Positions 23,465 through 30,780 of a stretch of DNA of 39,560 nt are shown here, one piece after another. Every line of letters begins with the position of its first letter. Positions within the stretch are counted from its first letter, which is position 1. This stretch comes from Pseudomonadota bacterium (GTDB taxonomy: Bacteria; Desulfobacterota; Desulfarculia; Desulfarculales; Desulfarculaceae), in contig JAHJPG010000131.1 in the NCBI GenBank assembly GCA_018819925.1, forward strand, positions 1 through 39,560. Direction: 5' to 3'. The translations under genes and the position numbers were made by a program. The notes beneath the pieces were generated by a model. That model saw only the letters and a program-made list of their open reading frames with translations, made no database searches and was not told the origin of the DNA.

Positions 23465-24757
23465 ATGAGCGGCATCACCCAACTGGCCCGCCTGCTGGGG
23501 CAGCTTGAAGAGCAGCTCATCACCTGCATGCGCTGCGGTTTTTGCCAGAGCGTGTGCCCCCTCTACGGCGAAACCGGCCGCGAGGCCGACGTGGCCCGGG
23601 GCAAGCTGGCCCTTTTGGACGGTCTGGCCCAGGAGTTGTTAAAGGACCCCCAGGCGGTGCAGGAGCGCCTGGAGCGCTGCCTGCTTTGCGGCTCCTGCGC
23701 GGCCAACTGCCCCAGCGGAGTGAAGGTGCTGGACATCTTCCTGAAGGCCCGGGCCATCCTGAGCGGCTACTTGGGCCTGCCCCCGGCCAAGAAACTCCTG
23801 TTCCGCCAGGTGCTGGCCCGCCCCGCCCTGTTCAACAAGCTCCTGTCCCAGGCCCCCCGCTTCGAGAAGCTGGTGGCCAAGCCGGTGGACAGCCTGCTGG
23901 ACACCTCCTGCGCCCGCTTCGTCTCCCCCCTGGGCCAGCGCCACTTCAAGCGCCTGGCCCGGGTGCCCCTGCACCGCCTGGAGCCTCCCCGCTCCACCCA
24001 GGCGGGCTCATCGGGGCTCAGGGTGGCCTTTTTCGCCGGCTGCCTCATCGACAAGCTCTACCCCGGGGTGGGTCAGGCCGCGCTGAGGGCCCTGGAGCAC
24101 CACGGGGTGGGGGTGGAGATGCCCGCCCAGGAGGCCTGCTGCGGCATACCGGCCCTGTCCGCCGGAGACACCACCACCTTCAGCAAGCTTCTGGCCCACA
24201 ACCTGGCCCGCCTGGACCCGGACAAGTTCGACTACATGGTCACTGCCTGCGCCACCTGCGCCAGCACCATAAGCAAAATGTGGCCCCTGATGTGCGGCTC
24301 CCTGGCCCCGGCCGGCCGGGAAAAGGCCCAGCGCCTGGCCGCCAAGACCAGGGACGTTAGCCAGTTCTTGCTAGAGACGGGGCTGGTGGGGGGAGAGCCT
24401 CCCCAAGCGGCGGAGGGTGCGATCCCCCTGACCTATCACGACCCCTGCCACCTGAAGAAATCCCTGGCCGTGGCCGACCAGCCCCGCCGCCTCATGGCGG
24501 CCAACCCGGCCTGGCGACTGGTGGAGATGAACGAGAGCGACTGGTGCTGCGGCCTGGGAGGGAGCTTCAGCCTGGAGCACTACGACCTTTCCCAGCGCAT
24601 AGGCCGGCACAAGCTGGAGCACATAACCGCCAGCGGAGCCCGGGCCGTGGCCACCGGCTGCCCGGCCTGCATGCTCCAGATCAGCGACCTGCTCTCCCAG
24701 GCGGGCCAAAGGGTGGCGGTGAAGCACTACCTGGACATATACGCCGAAACGCTTTAA
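23465..24757 (+). CDS. Iron-sulfur subunit of lactate/glycolate oxidase (GlcF-like, CCG domains)
   Basis: 430-residue electron-transfer partner of the FAD subunit. Two [4Fe-4S] motifs are at C21-C24-C27-C31 and C72-C75-C78-C82, each followed by CP. Two CCG (DUF224) domains follow, with FFAGCLIDKLYP and QEACCGIPA in the first, and YHDPCHLKKS, DWCCGLGGSF and TGCPACMLQ in the second. The composition matches GlcF and the heterodisulfide-reductase-like CCG proteins. Its ATG lies one base after the glcD-like stop, so the two are strictly co-expressed. A strong terminator follows at 24773. Confidence 0.92.
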   Translation: MSGITQLARLLGQLEEQLITCMRCGFCQSVCPLYGETGREADVARGKLALLDGLAQELLKDPQAVQERLERCLLCGSCAANCPSGVKVLDIFLKARAILSGYLGLPPAKKLLFRQVLARPALFNKLLSQAPRFEKLVAKPVDSLLDTSCARFVSPLGQRHFKRLARVPLHRLEPPRSTQAGSSGLRVAFFAGCLIDKLYPGVGQAALRALEHHGVGVEMPAQEACCGIPALSAGDTTTFSKLLAHNLARLDPDKFDYMVTACATCASTISKMWPLMCGSLAPAGREKAQRLAAKTRDVSQFLLETGLVGGEPPQAAEGAIPLTYHDPCHLKKSLAVADQPRRLMAANPAWRLVEMNESDWCCGLGGSFSLEHYDLSQRIGRHKLEHITASGARAVATGCPACMLQISDLLSQAGQRVAVKHYLDIYAETL

Positions 24758-24772
24758 CGCTTCGCCAAATAT

Positions 24773-24803
24773 AAGGGACGGCCCCCATGGGCCGTCCCTT
24801 TGT
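24773..24803 (+). terminator. Strong rho-independent terminator after glcF-like gene
   Basis: A perfect 12-bp stem (AAGGGACGGCCC paired with its complement) has a CCAT loop and ends in TTTGTT. It lies 15 bases after the stop codon. The A-rich left side could also serve the convergent minus-strand gene. Confidence 0.85.
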
Positions 24804-24847
24804 TGCCGCGTTTGCCCTACTCCCATCGCTGGGCGGGAGCCGGCGCT

Positions 24848-25666
24848 TTAAAAGGTGATGTCCGTGGACAGCAACTGGTTGTCAACCTCGGTGACCCCGG
24901 CGTGGGCCGCGGCGATGTTGCCCGCCCTCTTCACCGCCTCCTTGTCCAGCACCGCGCCGGTGAGCACCAGGCGGCCCTGGCCCAGGCTCTCCACCTCCAC
25001 GTCCCGGGCCGGGAAGGTGGGCACCTTCTTCTTGATAAGAGCCTCCACCTCCTTGGCCAGGGCCAAGCCGGCGAAGACGGCCTTTTGCTGATCGCTGATG
25101 GGGCCCAGCTCCCTGGCCGCCAAACAGATGGTGTCCACCACCAATTTCTGGGGAAGGTCGGTGGTGTTGAGCACCATGTCGTAGAGGCTCCAGTCGTTCA
25201 GGTCCACCTGGAAAATGCTCTCGATGAGGGAGCGGCGCTGGCGGTCATAGCGCCGCACGTAGTCGGCGGCATCATCCTGGCTTATGCCCTTGCGCTGGGC
25301 CACGCGCTCCACCCGCACCCGGAAGGGAGCCACGATGCGGGCCTTTAGCACCGCCGGCTGCTTGGCCAAAACGATCTGGGCGCCCCGCCCCAGGATAACC
25401 GCGTCGCCCATGGCCGCCTGCTGGTATACCAGGGAGGCGAAGAGGCTGGACCCCGCCGGGTCGCGGAAAAATATGCGTTCGAAAAAGCCGGCCGGCATCT
25501 CGGTTTCAAAGGTCCGGCAGACATCGGACAGCTCTTTGTCGCACTCCAGGGCCAGCCGGTGAATGTCAGCCCCGCCGATCACCTTGATACCCAACTGCTT
25601 GGCCGCCTGTTGAGCGATTTCGTCTCCCAGGCTGCCCACCTTGCGCGAGATAGTCACAATAGCCAT
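24848..25666 (-). CDS. Cytidylate kinase-like protein with C-terminal BON domain
   Basis: 272-residue protein. The first ~190 residues match the cytidylate-kinase-like family: the beginning AIVTISRKVGSLGDEIAQQ corresponds to its modified P-loop region, and there is a GDAVILGRGAQ strand and Arg-rich lid (RRYDRQRRSLIE). The P-loop is not a classical GxxxxGK[ST], as in other members of this family. The last ~65 residues form a BON domain (RLVLTGAVLDKEAVKRAGNIAAAHAGV), a module that usually binds membranes or ligands. The ATG at 25666 follows GGAAGGTG. A canonical CMP kinase role is doubtful; nucleotide binding coupled to a sensory module is an inference. Confidence 0.85.
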   Translation of the reverse strand: MAIVTISRKVGSLGDEIAQQAAKQLGIKVIGGADIHRLALECDKELSDVCRTFETEMPAGFFERIFFRDPAGSSLFASLVYQQAAMGDAVILGRGAQIVLAKQPAVLKARIVAPFRVRVERVAQRKGISQDDAADYVRRYDRQRRSLIESIFQVDLNDWSLYDMVLNTTDLPQKLVVDTICLAARELGPISDQQKAVFAGLALAKEVEALIKKKVPTFPARDVEVESLGQGRLVLTGAVLDKEAVKRAGNIAAAHAGVTEVDNQLLSTDITF

Positions 25667-25753
25667 ATTTCACCTTCCGCTATATATCCGTCCCTAGTTC
25701 AACAACCGGTAATCACCCTATTGGTACAGCTTTCCAGCCACCAGGCTGGAATT

Positions 25754-25833
25754 GAATGTTAGCAGATAAGCGCTTGCAAGGGAATGATCGGCCTCGGCCC
25801 CCTTGGGGCAATCCGCCGAATGTGCTAACGTTC
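25754..25833. repeat. Split inverted repeat upstream of the nitroreductase gene
   Basis: GAATGTTAGC (25754-25763) and GCTAACGTTC (25824-25833) are inverted copies matching at 9 of 10 positions and separated by 60 bases. They could be paired regulator half-sites. Confidence 0.35.
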
Positions 25834-25883
25834 ATTAAGAAGTTAAACGCAAGACCAAAGCCTAGCGGCCAGGAGGAATATTC

Positions 25884-26423
25884 ATGGAACTGATGGATGC
25901 GATCCGCCAGCGGCGCAGCATACGCAAATTTGAAGACCGTCCGGTTCCCGACGAGGTGGTGCGGGAGTTGATGGACGCGGTGATGTGGTCCCCCTCCTGG
26001 GCCAACACCCAGTGTTGGGAGCTGGTGCAAGTGAAGGACCCCGCCCGGCGCGAGCAGTTGCAGCAAACCATGGGCAAGGGCAACCCGGCCACCAAGGCTA
26101 TTGTCAGCGCCCCGCTTTTGTTCGTAGTCTGCGCCCGCCTGAAAGGCGCGGGATATTACAACGGCGTGGTCACCACCAAGTTCGGCGATTGGTTCCTGTT
26201 CGATCTGGGCATCGCCAGCCAAAGCCTGTGCCTGGCCGCCCAGGACAAGGGCCTGGGTACGGTCATCGTGGGCCTGTTCGACCACGACGCCGCGGCCAAG
26301 GCGGTGGGTCTGCCCGAAGGTTACGAAGTGGTGGCCATGATCCCGGCCGGCTACCCCGCCCAGGAGGTCAAGGCCCCCAAACGGCGGCCCACCGAGGAGT
26401 TCCTCAGGGTGGATAGTTTCTAG
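25884..26423 (+). CDS. Nitroreductase-family FMN oxidoreductase
   Basis: 179-residue member of the nitroreductase fold, normally an FMN-dependent homodimer using NAD(P)H. The start MDAIRQRRSIRKFEDRPV is the characteristic FMN-phosphate-binding segment. The SPSWANTQCWELV block and the C-terminal VVAMIPAGYPAQE-type motif complete the family pattern. The short length fits the minimal nitroreductases of anaerobes. The substrate is unknown. The ATG at 25884 is preceded by a strong GGAGGAATATTC. A ~215-bp upstream gap separates it from the divergent kinase-like gene and contains a split inverted repeat. Confidence 0.93.
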   Translation: MELMDAIRQRRSIRKFEDRPVPDEVVRELMDAVMWSPSWANTQCWELVQVKDPARREQLQQTMGKGNPATKAIVSAPLLFVVCARLKGAGYYNGVVTTKFGDWFLFDLGIASQSLCLAAQDKGLGTVIVGLFDHDAAAKAVGLPEGYEVVAMIPAGYPAQEVKAPKRRPTEEFLRVDSF

Positions 26424-26437
26424 CCCAAGCCGGGCTA
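26421..26437 (+). terminator. Short hairpin at the nitroreductase stop codon
   Basis: TAGCCC and GGGCTA form a 6-bp stem around AAGCC. It begins at the stop codon and overlaps the -10 box that follows. There is no T tract, so it is a weak call. Confidence 0.25.
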
Positions 26438-26441
26438 TAAT
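26436..26441 (+). promoter_or_regulatory. Consensus -10 box upstream of the class II aldolase gene
   Basis: A perfect TATAAT is 66 bases before the ATG at 26508, with no convincing -35. The intervening leader carries a GCCGCC-CGT-GGCGGC hairpin (26465-26479). Confidence 0.4.
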
Positions 26442-26464
26442 AGCCGAAGGAATAAAATACCCCC

Positions 26465-26479
26465 GCCGCCCGTGGCGGC
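26465..26479 (+). other. Small GC hairpin in the aldolase leader
   Basis: GCCGCC pairs with GGCGGC across a CGT loop, about 20 bases upstream of the Shine-Dalgarno. It could stabilise the mRNA 5' end. Confidence 0.35.
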
Positions 26480-26507
26480 AAGGTTCCCGACGAGAAAGGA
26501 TGAGGGT

Positions 26508-27794
26508 ATGCAAACTACCTATGCCCAAGATTTCGCCAAAGCGCTCCAAGTGGGGCGTCCGCCCAACATCACCCGCCTTTTCCCCAACTCCAAGGCCCTC
26601 ATCGTCAGCGGCAAGGTCATTGACCGGGCCATGCTGGCCAAGGGCGGAGCCATGACCATCGCGGCCAATGGGCGCAATCATTTCGTGATTCGGGGCGCGC
26701 TAAAGGCGGCCCAGCGGGCCAACGCGGCCATCATCCTGGAAATCGCCAAGAGCGAGGGCGGCCGGAGCGCCTACTGCGCGGTGAACTACTGGAACCTGGC
26801 CCGCCAGGCCGACCAGGTCATCAACGAGCTTGGCATAACGGTTCCCGTGGCCATCCACGCCGACCACTACGGCATCAAAAACGCCAAGGACCTGAGCGAG
26901 GCCAAAACCGAGGTTCCCTCCATGTTCGAGGCGGGCGTCACCTCCATCGCCGTGGACGCCTCCCACCTGCCGGACGCCGAGAACCTGCTGGCCAGCCTGG
27001 AGTTGGCCCCGCACATCCCCTCCTGGGCCGGCCTGGAGACCGAGGTGGGCGAGATCAAGGGCAAGGAAGGCCTCTCCACGGTCAAGGAGGCGCTTTTCCT
27101 CATCCAGGGGCTCAACGCCCACGGAGTGTTCCCCGACTGGATCGCTCTGAACAACGGAACCGCCCACGGCATCCAGACCTCGGACCAGGGCATTCAGGTG
27201 GAGCTCACCGCCGAGATTCACCAAGCCCTGAAGCCCTACAAGGTGTCCGGGGCCCAGCACGGCACCAGCGGCAACACCTCCGAGCGCCTCTTGCGCATCG
27301 CCGCCGAAACCAATACCACCAAGGCCAACGTGGCCACCGCCCTGCAAATGATCTCCTGGGGGGTCAAGGTCGACGCGTTCGGCAACGCCGAGTTGGACGG
27401 CGAAGGCAACTTGATCAAGCTGCCCGGCCAGGGGATGAGCGAGGAGATGTGGGCCCAGATGCAGGCCTACGCCGCGGAAAAGGGCTTTAAGAGCGGCGAC
27501 TACAAGAAGCTCAACCTGCCCTTTGAAAACAAGCTCCTGGCCCAGCCGGCCTCGGTGCGTCACCGCATGGTGGATGGTGTGGAGCGGTTTGTCTACGAGC
27601 TGACAACCAAGGTCTTCAACGCCCAGGACACCGCGCCCTTGGGGGTGGAGGCCATACTTAAGGCCAACAGCTTCGACCTGGGCCCCAAGGGCAACCGTCT
27701 GCAAGACCCGGGCAAGTGGAGCGAACAATACATCCGAGCCACCGGAAGCCAGGTGGGCGGGGACAAGGGGCCCAAGGGCGACTTCGACGACTAG
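26508..27794 (+). CDS. Class II (zinc) fructose-bisphosphate aldolase family protein
   Basis: 428-residue class II aldolase that would split a ketose bisphosphate such as fructose 1,6-bisphosphate. Metal and active-site residues are recognisable: HADH (H117, D119, H120), ETEVGE around E182, His220 in NGTAHG and His251 in GAQHGTSG. It is longer than E. coli FbaA (359 residues) because of a C-terminal extension of about 90 residues ending in a charged Gly/Lys/Asp tail. The chosen ATG (26508) follows AAAGGATGAGGG; the 12-codon upstream extension has no ribosome site. Whether the substrate is fructose bisphosphate or another ketose is not certain. The downstream tRNA has its own promoter. Confidence 0.9.
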   Translation: MQTTYAQDFAKALQVGRPPNITRLFPNSKALIVSGKVIDRAMLAKGGAMTIAANGRNHFVIRGALKAAQRANAAIILEIAKSEGGRSAYCAVNYWNLARQADQVINELGITVPVAIHADHYGIKNAKDLSEAKTEVPSMFEAGVTSIAVDASHLPDAENLLASLELAPHIPSWAGLETEVGEIKGKEGLSTVKEALFLIQGLNAHGVFPDWIALNNGTAHGIQTSDQGIQVELTAEIHQALKPYKVSGAQHGTSGNTSERLLRIAAETNTTKANVATALQMISWGVKVDAFGNAELDGEGNLIKLPGQGMSEEMWAQMQAYAAEKGFKSGDYKKLNLPFENKLLAQPASVRHRMVDGVERFVYELTTKVFNAQDTAPLGVEAILKANSFDLGPKGNRLQDPGKWSEQYIRATGSQVGGDKGPKGDFDD

Positions 27795-27805
27795 AAGCCC
27801 AGGTA

Positions 27806-27834
27806 TTGACAGGCCTAAGTGGGGGGACCATAAT
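27806..27834 (+). promoter_or_regulatory. Strong sigma70 promoter of the tRNA-Met gene
   Basis: A perfect TTGACA and CATAAT are separated by exactly 17 bases. The predicted transcript start is ~12 bases before the mature tRNA 5' end. Confidence 0.7.
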
Positions 27835-27852
27835 AACAGTTTCTGAAGACGC

Positions 27853-27928
27853 GGGCCCATAGCTCAGTTGGTAGAGCCTCCGGCTCATAACCGGATAGTC
27901 CCTGGTTCGAGGCCAGGTGGGCCCACCA
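27853..27928 (+). tRNA. tRNA-Met (anticodon CAT), CCA encoded
   Basis: A 76-base cloverleaf: acceptor stem GGGCCCA/TGGGCCC with A73 and encoded CCA; D-arm GCTC...GAGC; anticodon stem TCCGG/CCGGA with loop CTCATAA (anticodon at 27886-27888); T-arm CCTGG/CCAGG. The fully paired first base pair rules out an initiator tRNA, leaving elongator Met or, less likely, the lysidine-modified Ile(CAT). The T-loop reads TTCGAGG, with G where position 60 is usually a pyrimidine. A ~90-base trailer runs to a terminator at 28021. Confidence 0.92.
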
Positions 27929-28020
27929 CCTTTTAGCTGGGAGAGCATCCTATGCGAGTATGCCTCGCACCCTGCCCTAAGGCCGGGGCGGGAAAACGCA
28001 AAATGCACAGGGCTCTTTAC

Positions 28021-28053
28021 GGGCGCCCCAGTAAAGGGGTGCCCTCTTCTTTT
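28021..28053 (+). terminator. Rho-independent terminator of the tRNA transcript
   Basis: GGGCGCCCC and GGGGTGCCC form a 9-bp stem (one G-T pair) around AGTAAA, followed by TCTTCTTTT. It ends only 14 bases before the proposed start of the nif3-like gene. Confidence 0.8.
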
Positions 28054-28067
28054 GATTGTATGGGCTA

Positions 28068-29210
28068 ATGCCAGGCAAGCCGGCCACAGTCGGAGACATA
28101 ATGCGGGTGATGGAGCAGTGGGCTCCCGCCTGGTGCGCCGAAAGCTGGGACCATGTTGGCCTGCAGGTAGGCGACCCCAGCGCCCCCGCCCCCAAGGCCT
28201 GGACCGCCCTGGAGCTTAACGAAAAGCTTCTCGAAGAGGCCCTGGAAGCGGGAGCGGCCATGCTCCTGGTGCATCACCCCGTGCTGTTCCAGCCCCTGGA
28301 ACAGCTGCGGTCGGACCAGCCGGAAACCGCCCGCCTGATAAAAGCCGCCTGCGCATCCATGGCCATATTCGCCGCCCACACCAACCTTGACTCCGCCCCC
28401 GGCGGAGTCAACGACGTTTTGGGGGGCTGTTTGGGCCTTCAAGAACTCACCCCCTTGGTTCCCGCCAAGGCTGGCCACGAGGCCAAGCTGGTGGTGTTCA
28501 CCCCGCCCGAGACCCTGGATGAGATTTCCGCGGCCCTTTTTTCCGCCGGGGCCGGGCGTACCGGCAAATACCGCGAATGCTCCTTCGCCGGAGTGGGGGT
28601 GGGCAACTTCCTGGCTCCCAAGGACGGCGACCCCTACATGGGCCGCCCCGGACAAAAGGAGATGGTGGAGGAGCTGCGCCTGGAGGTGGTGGTGCCGGTG
28701 AACCGAATCCCCCAGGCCTTGGAAGCGGTGCGCCGGGTCCATCCCTACGAGGAGCCGGTGGTGGACGTGCATTACCTGCGCCAGCCCCCCAAGGGCTTCG
28801 GCCTGGGCCGGGTGGGACGCCTGAAAGCCCCCGAAGAGGCGGGCTCCCTGGCCCGCCGGGCGGCGGCCGAGTTGGGGGCCGGCTGGGCTCATATGGGCGG
28901 CCGGCCGCCCCGCAAAATAGAGCGGGTGGCCGTGGTGGGCGGCTCCGGCGGCGACCTTCTGCCCCAGGCGGCCTCGGCCGGCGCCCAGTTGCTCATTACC
29001 GGCGAAGCCCGCCACCATGTCTCCCAACAAGCGGCGGACCTGGGCCTGGGCATCCTGTGCCTGGGCCATTACCAAACCGAGGCGGTGATCGTGGAGCCCT
29101 GGGCGCACCGCCTGTCGCGTGAATTGGCCAGCCAGGGCCTGAATTGCATCGTTGAACCATACACCGGCGGGAGAGATCCTTGGCAGCCGGTTGTCCCAAA
29201 GGAGGATTGA
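28068..29210 (+). CDS. Nif3-like dinuclear metal-centre protein (YqfO/YbgI family)
   Basis: 380-residue NIF3-family protein, usually a hexamer with a two-metal centre and of unsettled biochemical role (GTP cyclohydrolase-like fold; hydrolase activity suspected). Family marks are ESWDHVGLQVGD near the N-terminus, the metal-binding HHPVLF, HTNLDSAPGGVND, and the C-terminal TGEARHH...LGHYQTE block. About 100 residues between the two halves form the extra YqfO-type domain (with VNRIPQALEAVRRVHPYEEP). ATG 28068 gives the normal family N-terminus; a later ATG at 28101 has a better GGAGA but would remove the first conserved helix. It is followed after 2 bases by the zinc-ribbon gene. Confidence 0.93.
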   Translation: MPGKPATVGDIMRVMEQWAPAWCAESWDHVGLQVGDPSAPAPKAWTALELNEKLLEEALEAGAAMLLVHHPVLFQPLEQLRSDQPETARLIKAACASMAIFAAHTNLDSAPGGVNDVLGGCLGLQELTPLVPAKAGHEAKLVVFTPPETLDEISAALFSAGAGRTGKYRECSFAGVGVGNFLAPKDGDPYMGRPGQKEMVEELRLEVVVPVNRIPQALEAVRRVHPYEEPVVDVHYLRQPPKGFGLGRVGRLKAPEEAGSLARRAAAELGAGWAHMGGRPPRKIERVAVVGGSGGDLLPQAASAGAQLLITGEARHHVSQQAADLGLGILCLGHYQTEAVIVEPWAHRLSRELASQGLNCIVEPYTGGRDPWQPVVPKED

Positions 29211-29212
29211 CC

Positions 29213-29941
29213 TTGTTTGATCAGCTGCGTCTTTTGGTAAGGCTGCAAGCCATGGACAAAACCCTTTTTGACCTGGCTCAGGAAAGGGACGTGATCCCCG
29301 GCCGCCTGGCGGACTTGACCCAAGCCGAGCAGGCCTTGCAAAACGAACTGGCAACCCACCAAGCCCAATTGGACCTGTTGCTCAAGCGTAGGGCCGACCA
29401 GGAAGAGATCGCCGACAACATCCGCGCACGCCTGCGCCGGGCGGAAAACCGCCTGATGGGCTCCAAAAGCACCAAGGAGTACCAGGCGGCCAACGCGGAG
29501 ATCGATGACGGCAAGGACTCCCTCAAAGACAACGACAGTCAGCTGTTGGAGGTGATGGAGCAGGTCGAGGCCCTGGAGCAGAAGGTGTCGGCCCTGGGCC
29601 AACGCTTCAGCGAGTTGGCGGCCGCCTCCAAGGAAGAGCGGGGTCAACTGGAGGAGCGCTACCACAACGTGGACAGCGAAATCTCACGTTCGCAGAACAA
29701 GCGCCAAAAATTGGCCGGCCAGGTGGACAAGGCCCTGCTCAAGGACTACGACTTCATCCGCCAGGCCCGCGACGGGGTGGCCCTGGCCGCAGTGAGCGAG
29801 GGCGTCTGCACGGTGTGCCACATGGGCATCCCGCCGCAGCAGTTCAACGAACTGCAACGCATGGACAAGATCATGTCCTGCCCCTCCTGCCGCCGGCTCA
29901 TCTACTGGGCCGAAGCCGAGCAGCTCAAGCAGGACCTGTGA
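29213..29941 (+). CDS. Coiled-coil protein with C-terminal C4 zinc ribbon
   Basis: 242-residue protein of the DUF164 / C4-type zinc-ribbon family. Residues ~5-185 are heptad-rich and strongly charged (a long antiparallel coiled coil), followed by a zinc ribbon with C199-x2-C202 and C223-x2-C226. It resembles proteins proposed to bind nucleic acid or act as adaptors. The start is TTG 29213, with AAAGGAGG seven bases upstream; a TTG six bases earlier is too close to that site. It is spaced 2 bases from the nif3-like stop and overlaps the RNase H start by four bases. The partnership with Nif3-like and RNase H genes recurs in other phyla. Confidence 0.9.
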   Translation: MFDQLRLLVRLQAMDKTLFDLAQERDVIPGRLADLTQAEQALQNELATHQAQLDLLLKRRADQEEIADNIRARLRRAENRLMGSKSTKEYQAANAEIDDGKDSLKDNDSQLLEVMEQVEALEQKVSALGQRFSELAAASKEERGQLEERYHNVDSEISRSQNKRQKLAGQVDKALLKDYDFIRQARDGVALAAVSEGVCTVCHMGIPPQQFNELQRMDKIMSCPSCRRLIYWAEAEQLKQDL

Positions 29942-30351
29942 GTTCCGCTGGCCTCAGTCTGACCCTGCACACCGACGGCGGCTCCCGGGGCAACCCCGGG
30001 CCTGCCGGCGCCGGAGCGGTCATCTACGATGACGAGGGCCGGGAGGTGGCGGCCCTCAGCCGTTATCTGGGCCGCACCACCAACAACGAAGCCGAATATC
30101 AGGCCCTGCTCCTTGGCTTGGCGGAGGCCCGGCGCCTGGGGGCGGCCCGGCTAACGGTGAAGATGGACTCCGAACTCATCGTGCGCCAACTCGAGGGTCA
30201 GTACCGGGTCAAGGCCCCGGGGCTCAAGCCCTTGTACGCCGAGGCCAAGTTGCTGCTAAAGGATTTTTCCTCGGTGACCATCTTGCACGTGCGGCGCAAT
30301 CTCAATCAACGGGCCGATGAGTTGGCCAACCAAGCCATGGACCAGCGTTAA
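29938..30351 (+). CDS. Ribonuclease HI family protein
   Basis: 137-residue RNase H-fold enzyme that cleaves RNA in RNA-DNA hybrids. The four catalytic acidic residues are recognisable: D13 (TDGGSRGNPG), E53 (NNEAEYQAL), D77 (KMDSEL) and D127 (NQRADELAN). It lacks the basic protrusion of E. coli RNase HI, as in the archaeal/Gram-positive-like RNase HI subgroup. The start is GTG 29938, overlapping the zinc-ribbon stop as GTGA with AGGA just upstream, so translation is coupled. The RNase P RNA gene begins about 30 bases after the stop. Confidence 0.94.
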   Translation: MSSAGLSLTLHTDGGSRGNPGPAGAGAVIYDDEGREVAALSRYLGRTTNNEAEYQALLLGLAEARRLGAARLTVKMDSELIVRQLEGQYRVKAPGLKPLYAEAKLLLKDFSSVTILHVRRNLNQRADELANQAMDQR

Positions 30352-30365
30352 GTCCACAAATCAGT

Positions 30366-30371
30366 TATAAT
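30366..30371 (+). promoter_or_regulatory. Consensus -10 box of the RNase P RNA gene
   Basis: A perfect TATAAT is ~15 bases before the P1 helix. The -35 region lies in the last codons of the RNase H gene and is not a good match. Confidence 0.5.
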
Positions 30372-30380
30372 TGAGGGGCC

Positions 30381-30756
30381 GGGACGGAGTCGGCCGGATG
30401 GTCGCCGGCCCCCCTTGGGGGGCGGGAGGAAAGTCCGGGCACCGCAGGGCAGGGTGCTGGCTAACGGCCAGGGGGGGCGACCCCACGGAAAGTGCCACAG
30501 AAAACAAACCGCCTCCGCTTGTTGAGCGGCGGTAAGGGTGAAACGGCGAGGTAAGAGCTCACCGCTGGGGCGGCGACGTCCCAGGCACGGCAAACCCCAC
30601 CCGGTGCAAGACCAAATAGGGGAGCGATACGAGGGCGGCCCGCCCCAGCTCCCGGGTAGGTCGCTGGAGGCGGCGGGTAACCGCCGTCCTAGATGAATGG
30701 CCATCGCCCGGCCTTTTGGCCGGGAACAGGACCCGGCTTACAGGCCGGCTCCGCTC
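30381..30756 (+). ncRNA. rnpB: RNase P RNA, bacterial class A
   Basis: The catalytic RNA that matures tRNA 5' ends. P1 is formed by GGAGTCGGCC (from 30386) and GGCCGGCTCC (to 30752), which pair perfectly. Universal blocks are in order: GAGGAAAGTCCGGGC near 30426, AGGGCAGGGTGCTGG, the CCACAGAAAACAAACCGCC segment near 30496, a GGTAAGGGTGAAACGGCGAG stretch, AAACCCCACCCGG, CCAAATAGGGG and the AGATGAATGGCCATC block near 30691. The L15-type GGCTTACAGG tail is present. The ends are estimated to within a few bases. It follows the RNase H gene directly and precedes the GNAT gene by ~25 bases. Confidence 0.96.
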
Positions 30757-30780
30757 CGGTTCCTTACGCGGAAAAAGCCC

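Noticed and set aside
24848-25666. Canonical cytidylate kinase (Cmk)
   Set aside because: The P-loop lacks GK[ST] and a BON domain is attached; only the kinase-like family assignment is supported.
27930-28020. A second functional tRNA after tRNA-Met
   Set aside because: Only a D-arm-like fragment is present; no acceptor, anticodon or T-arm pairing could be built.
30697-30780. Longer GNAT protein starting at ATG 30697
   Set aside because: That ATG belongs to the conserved AGATGAATGG block of the RNase P RNA; the GNAT fold begins after ATG 30781.
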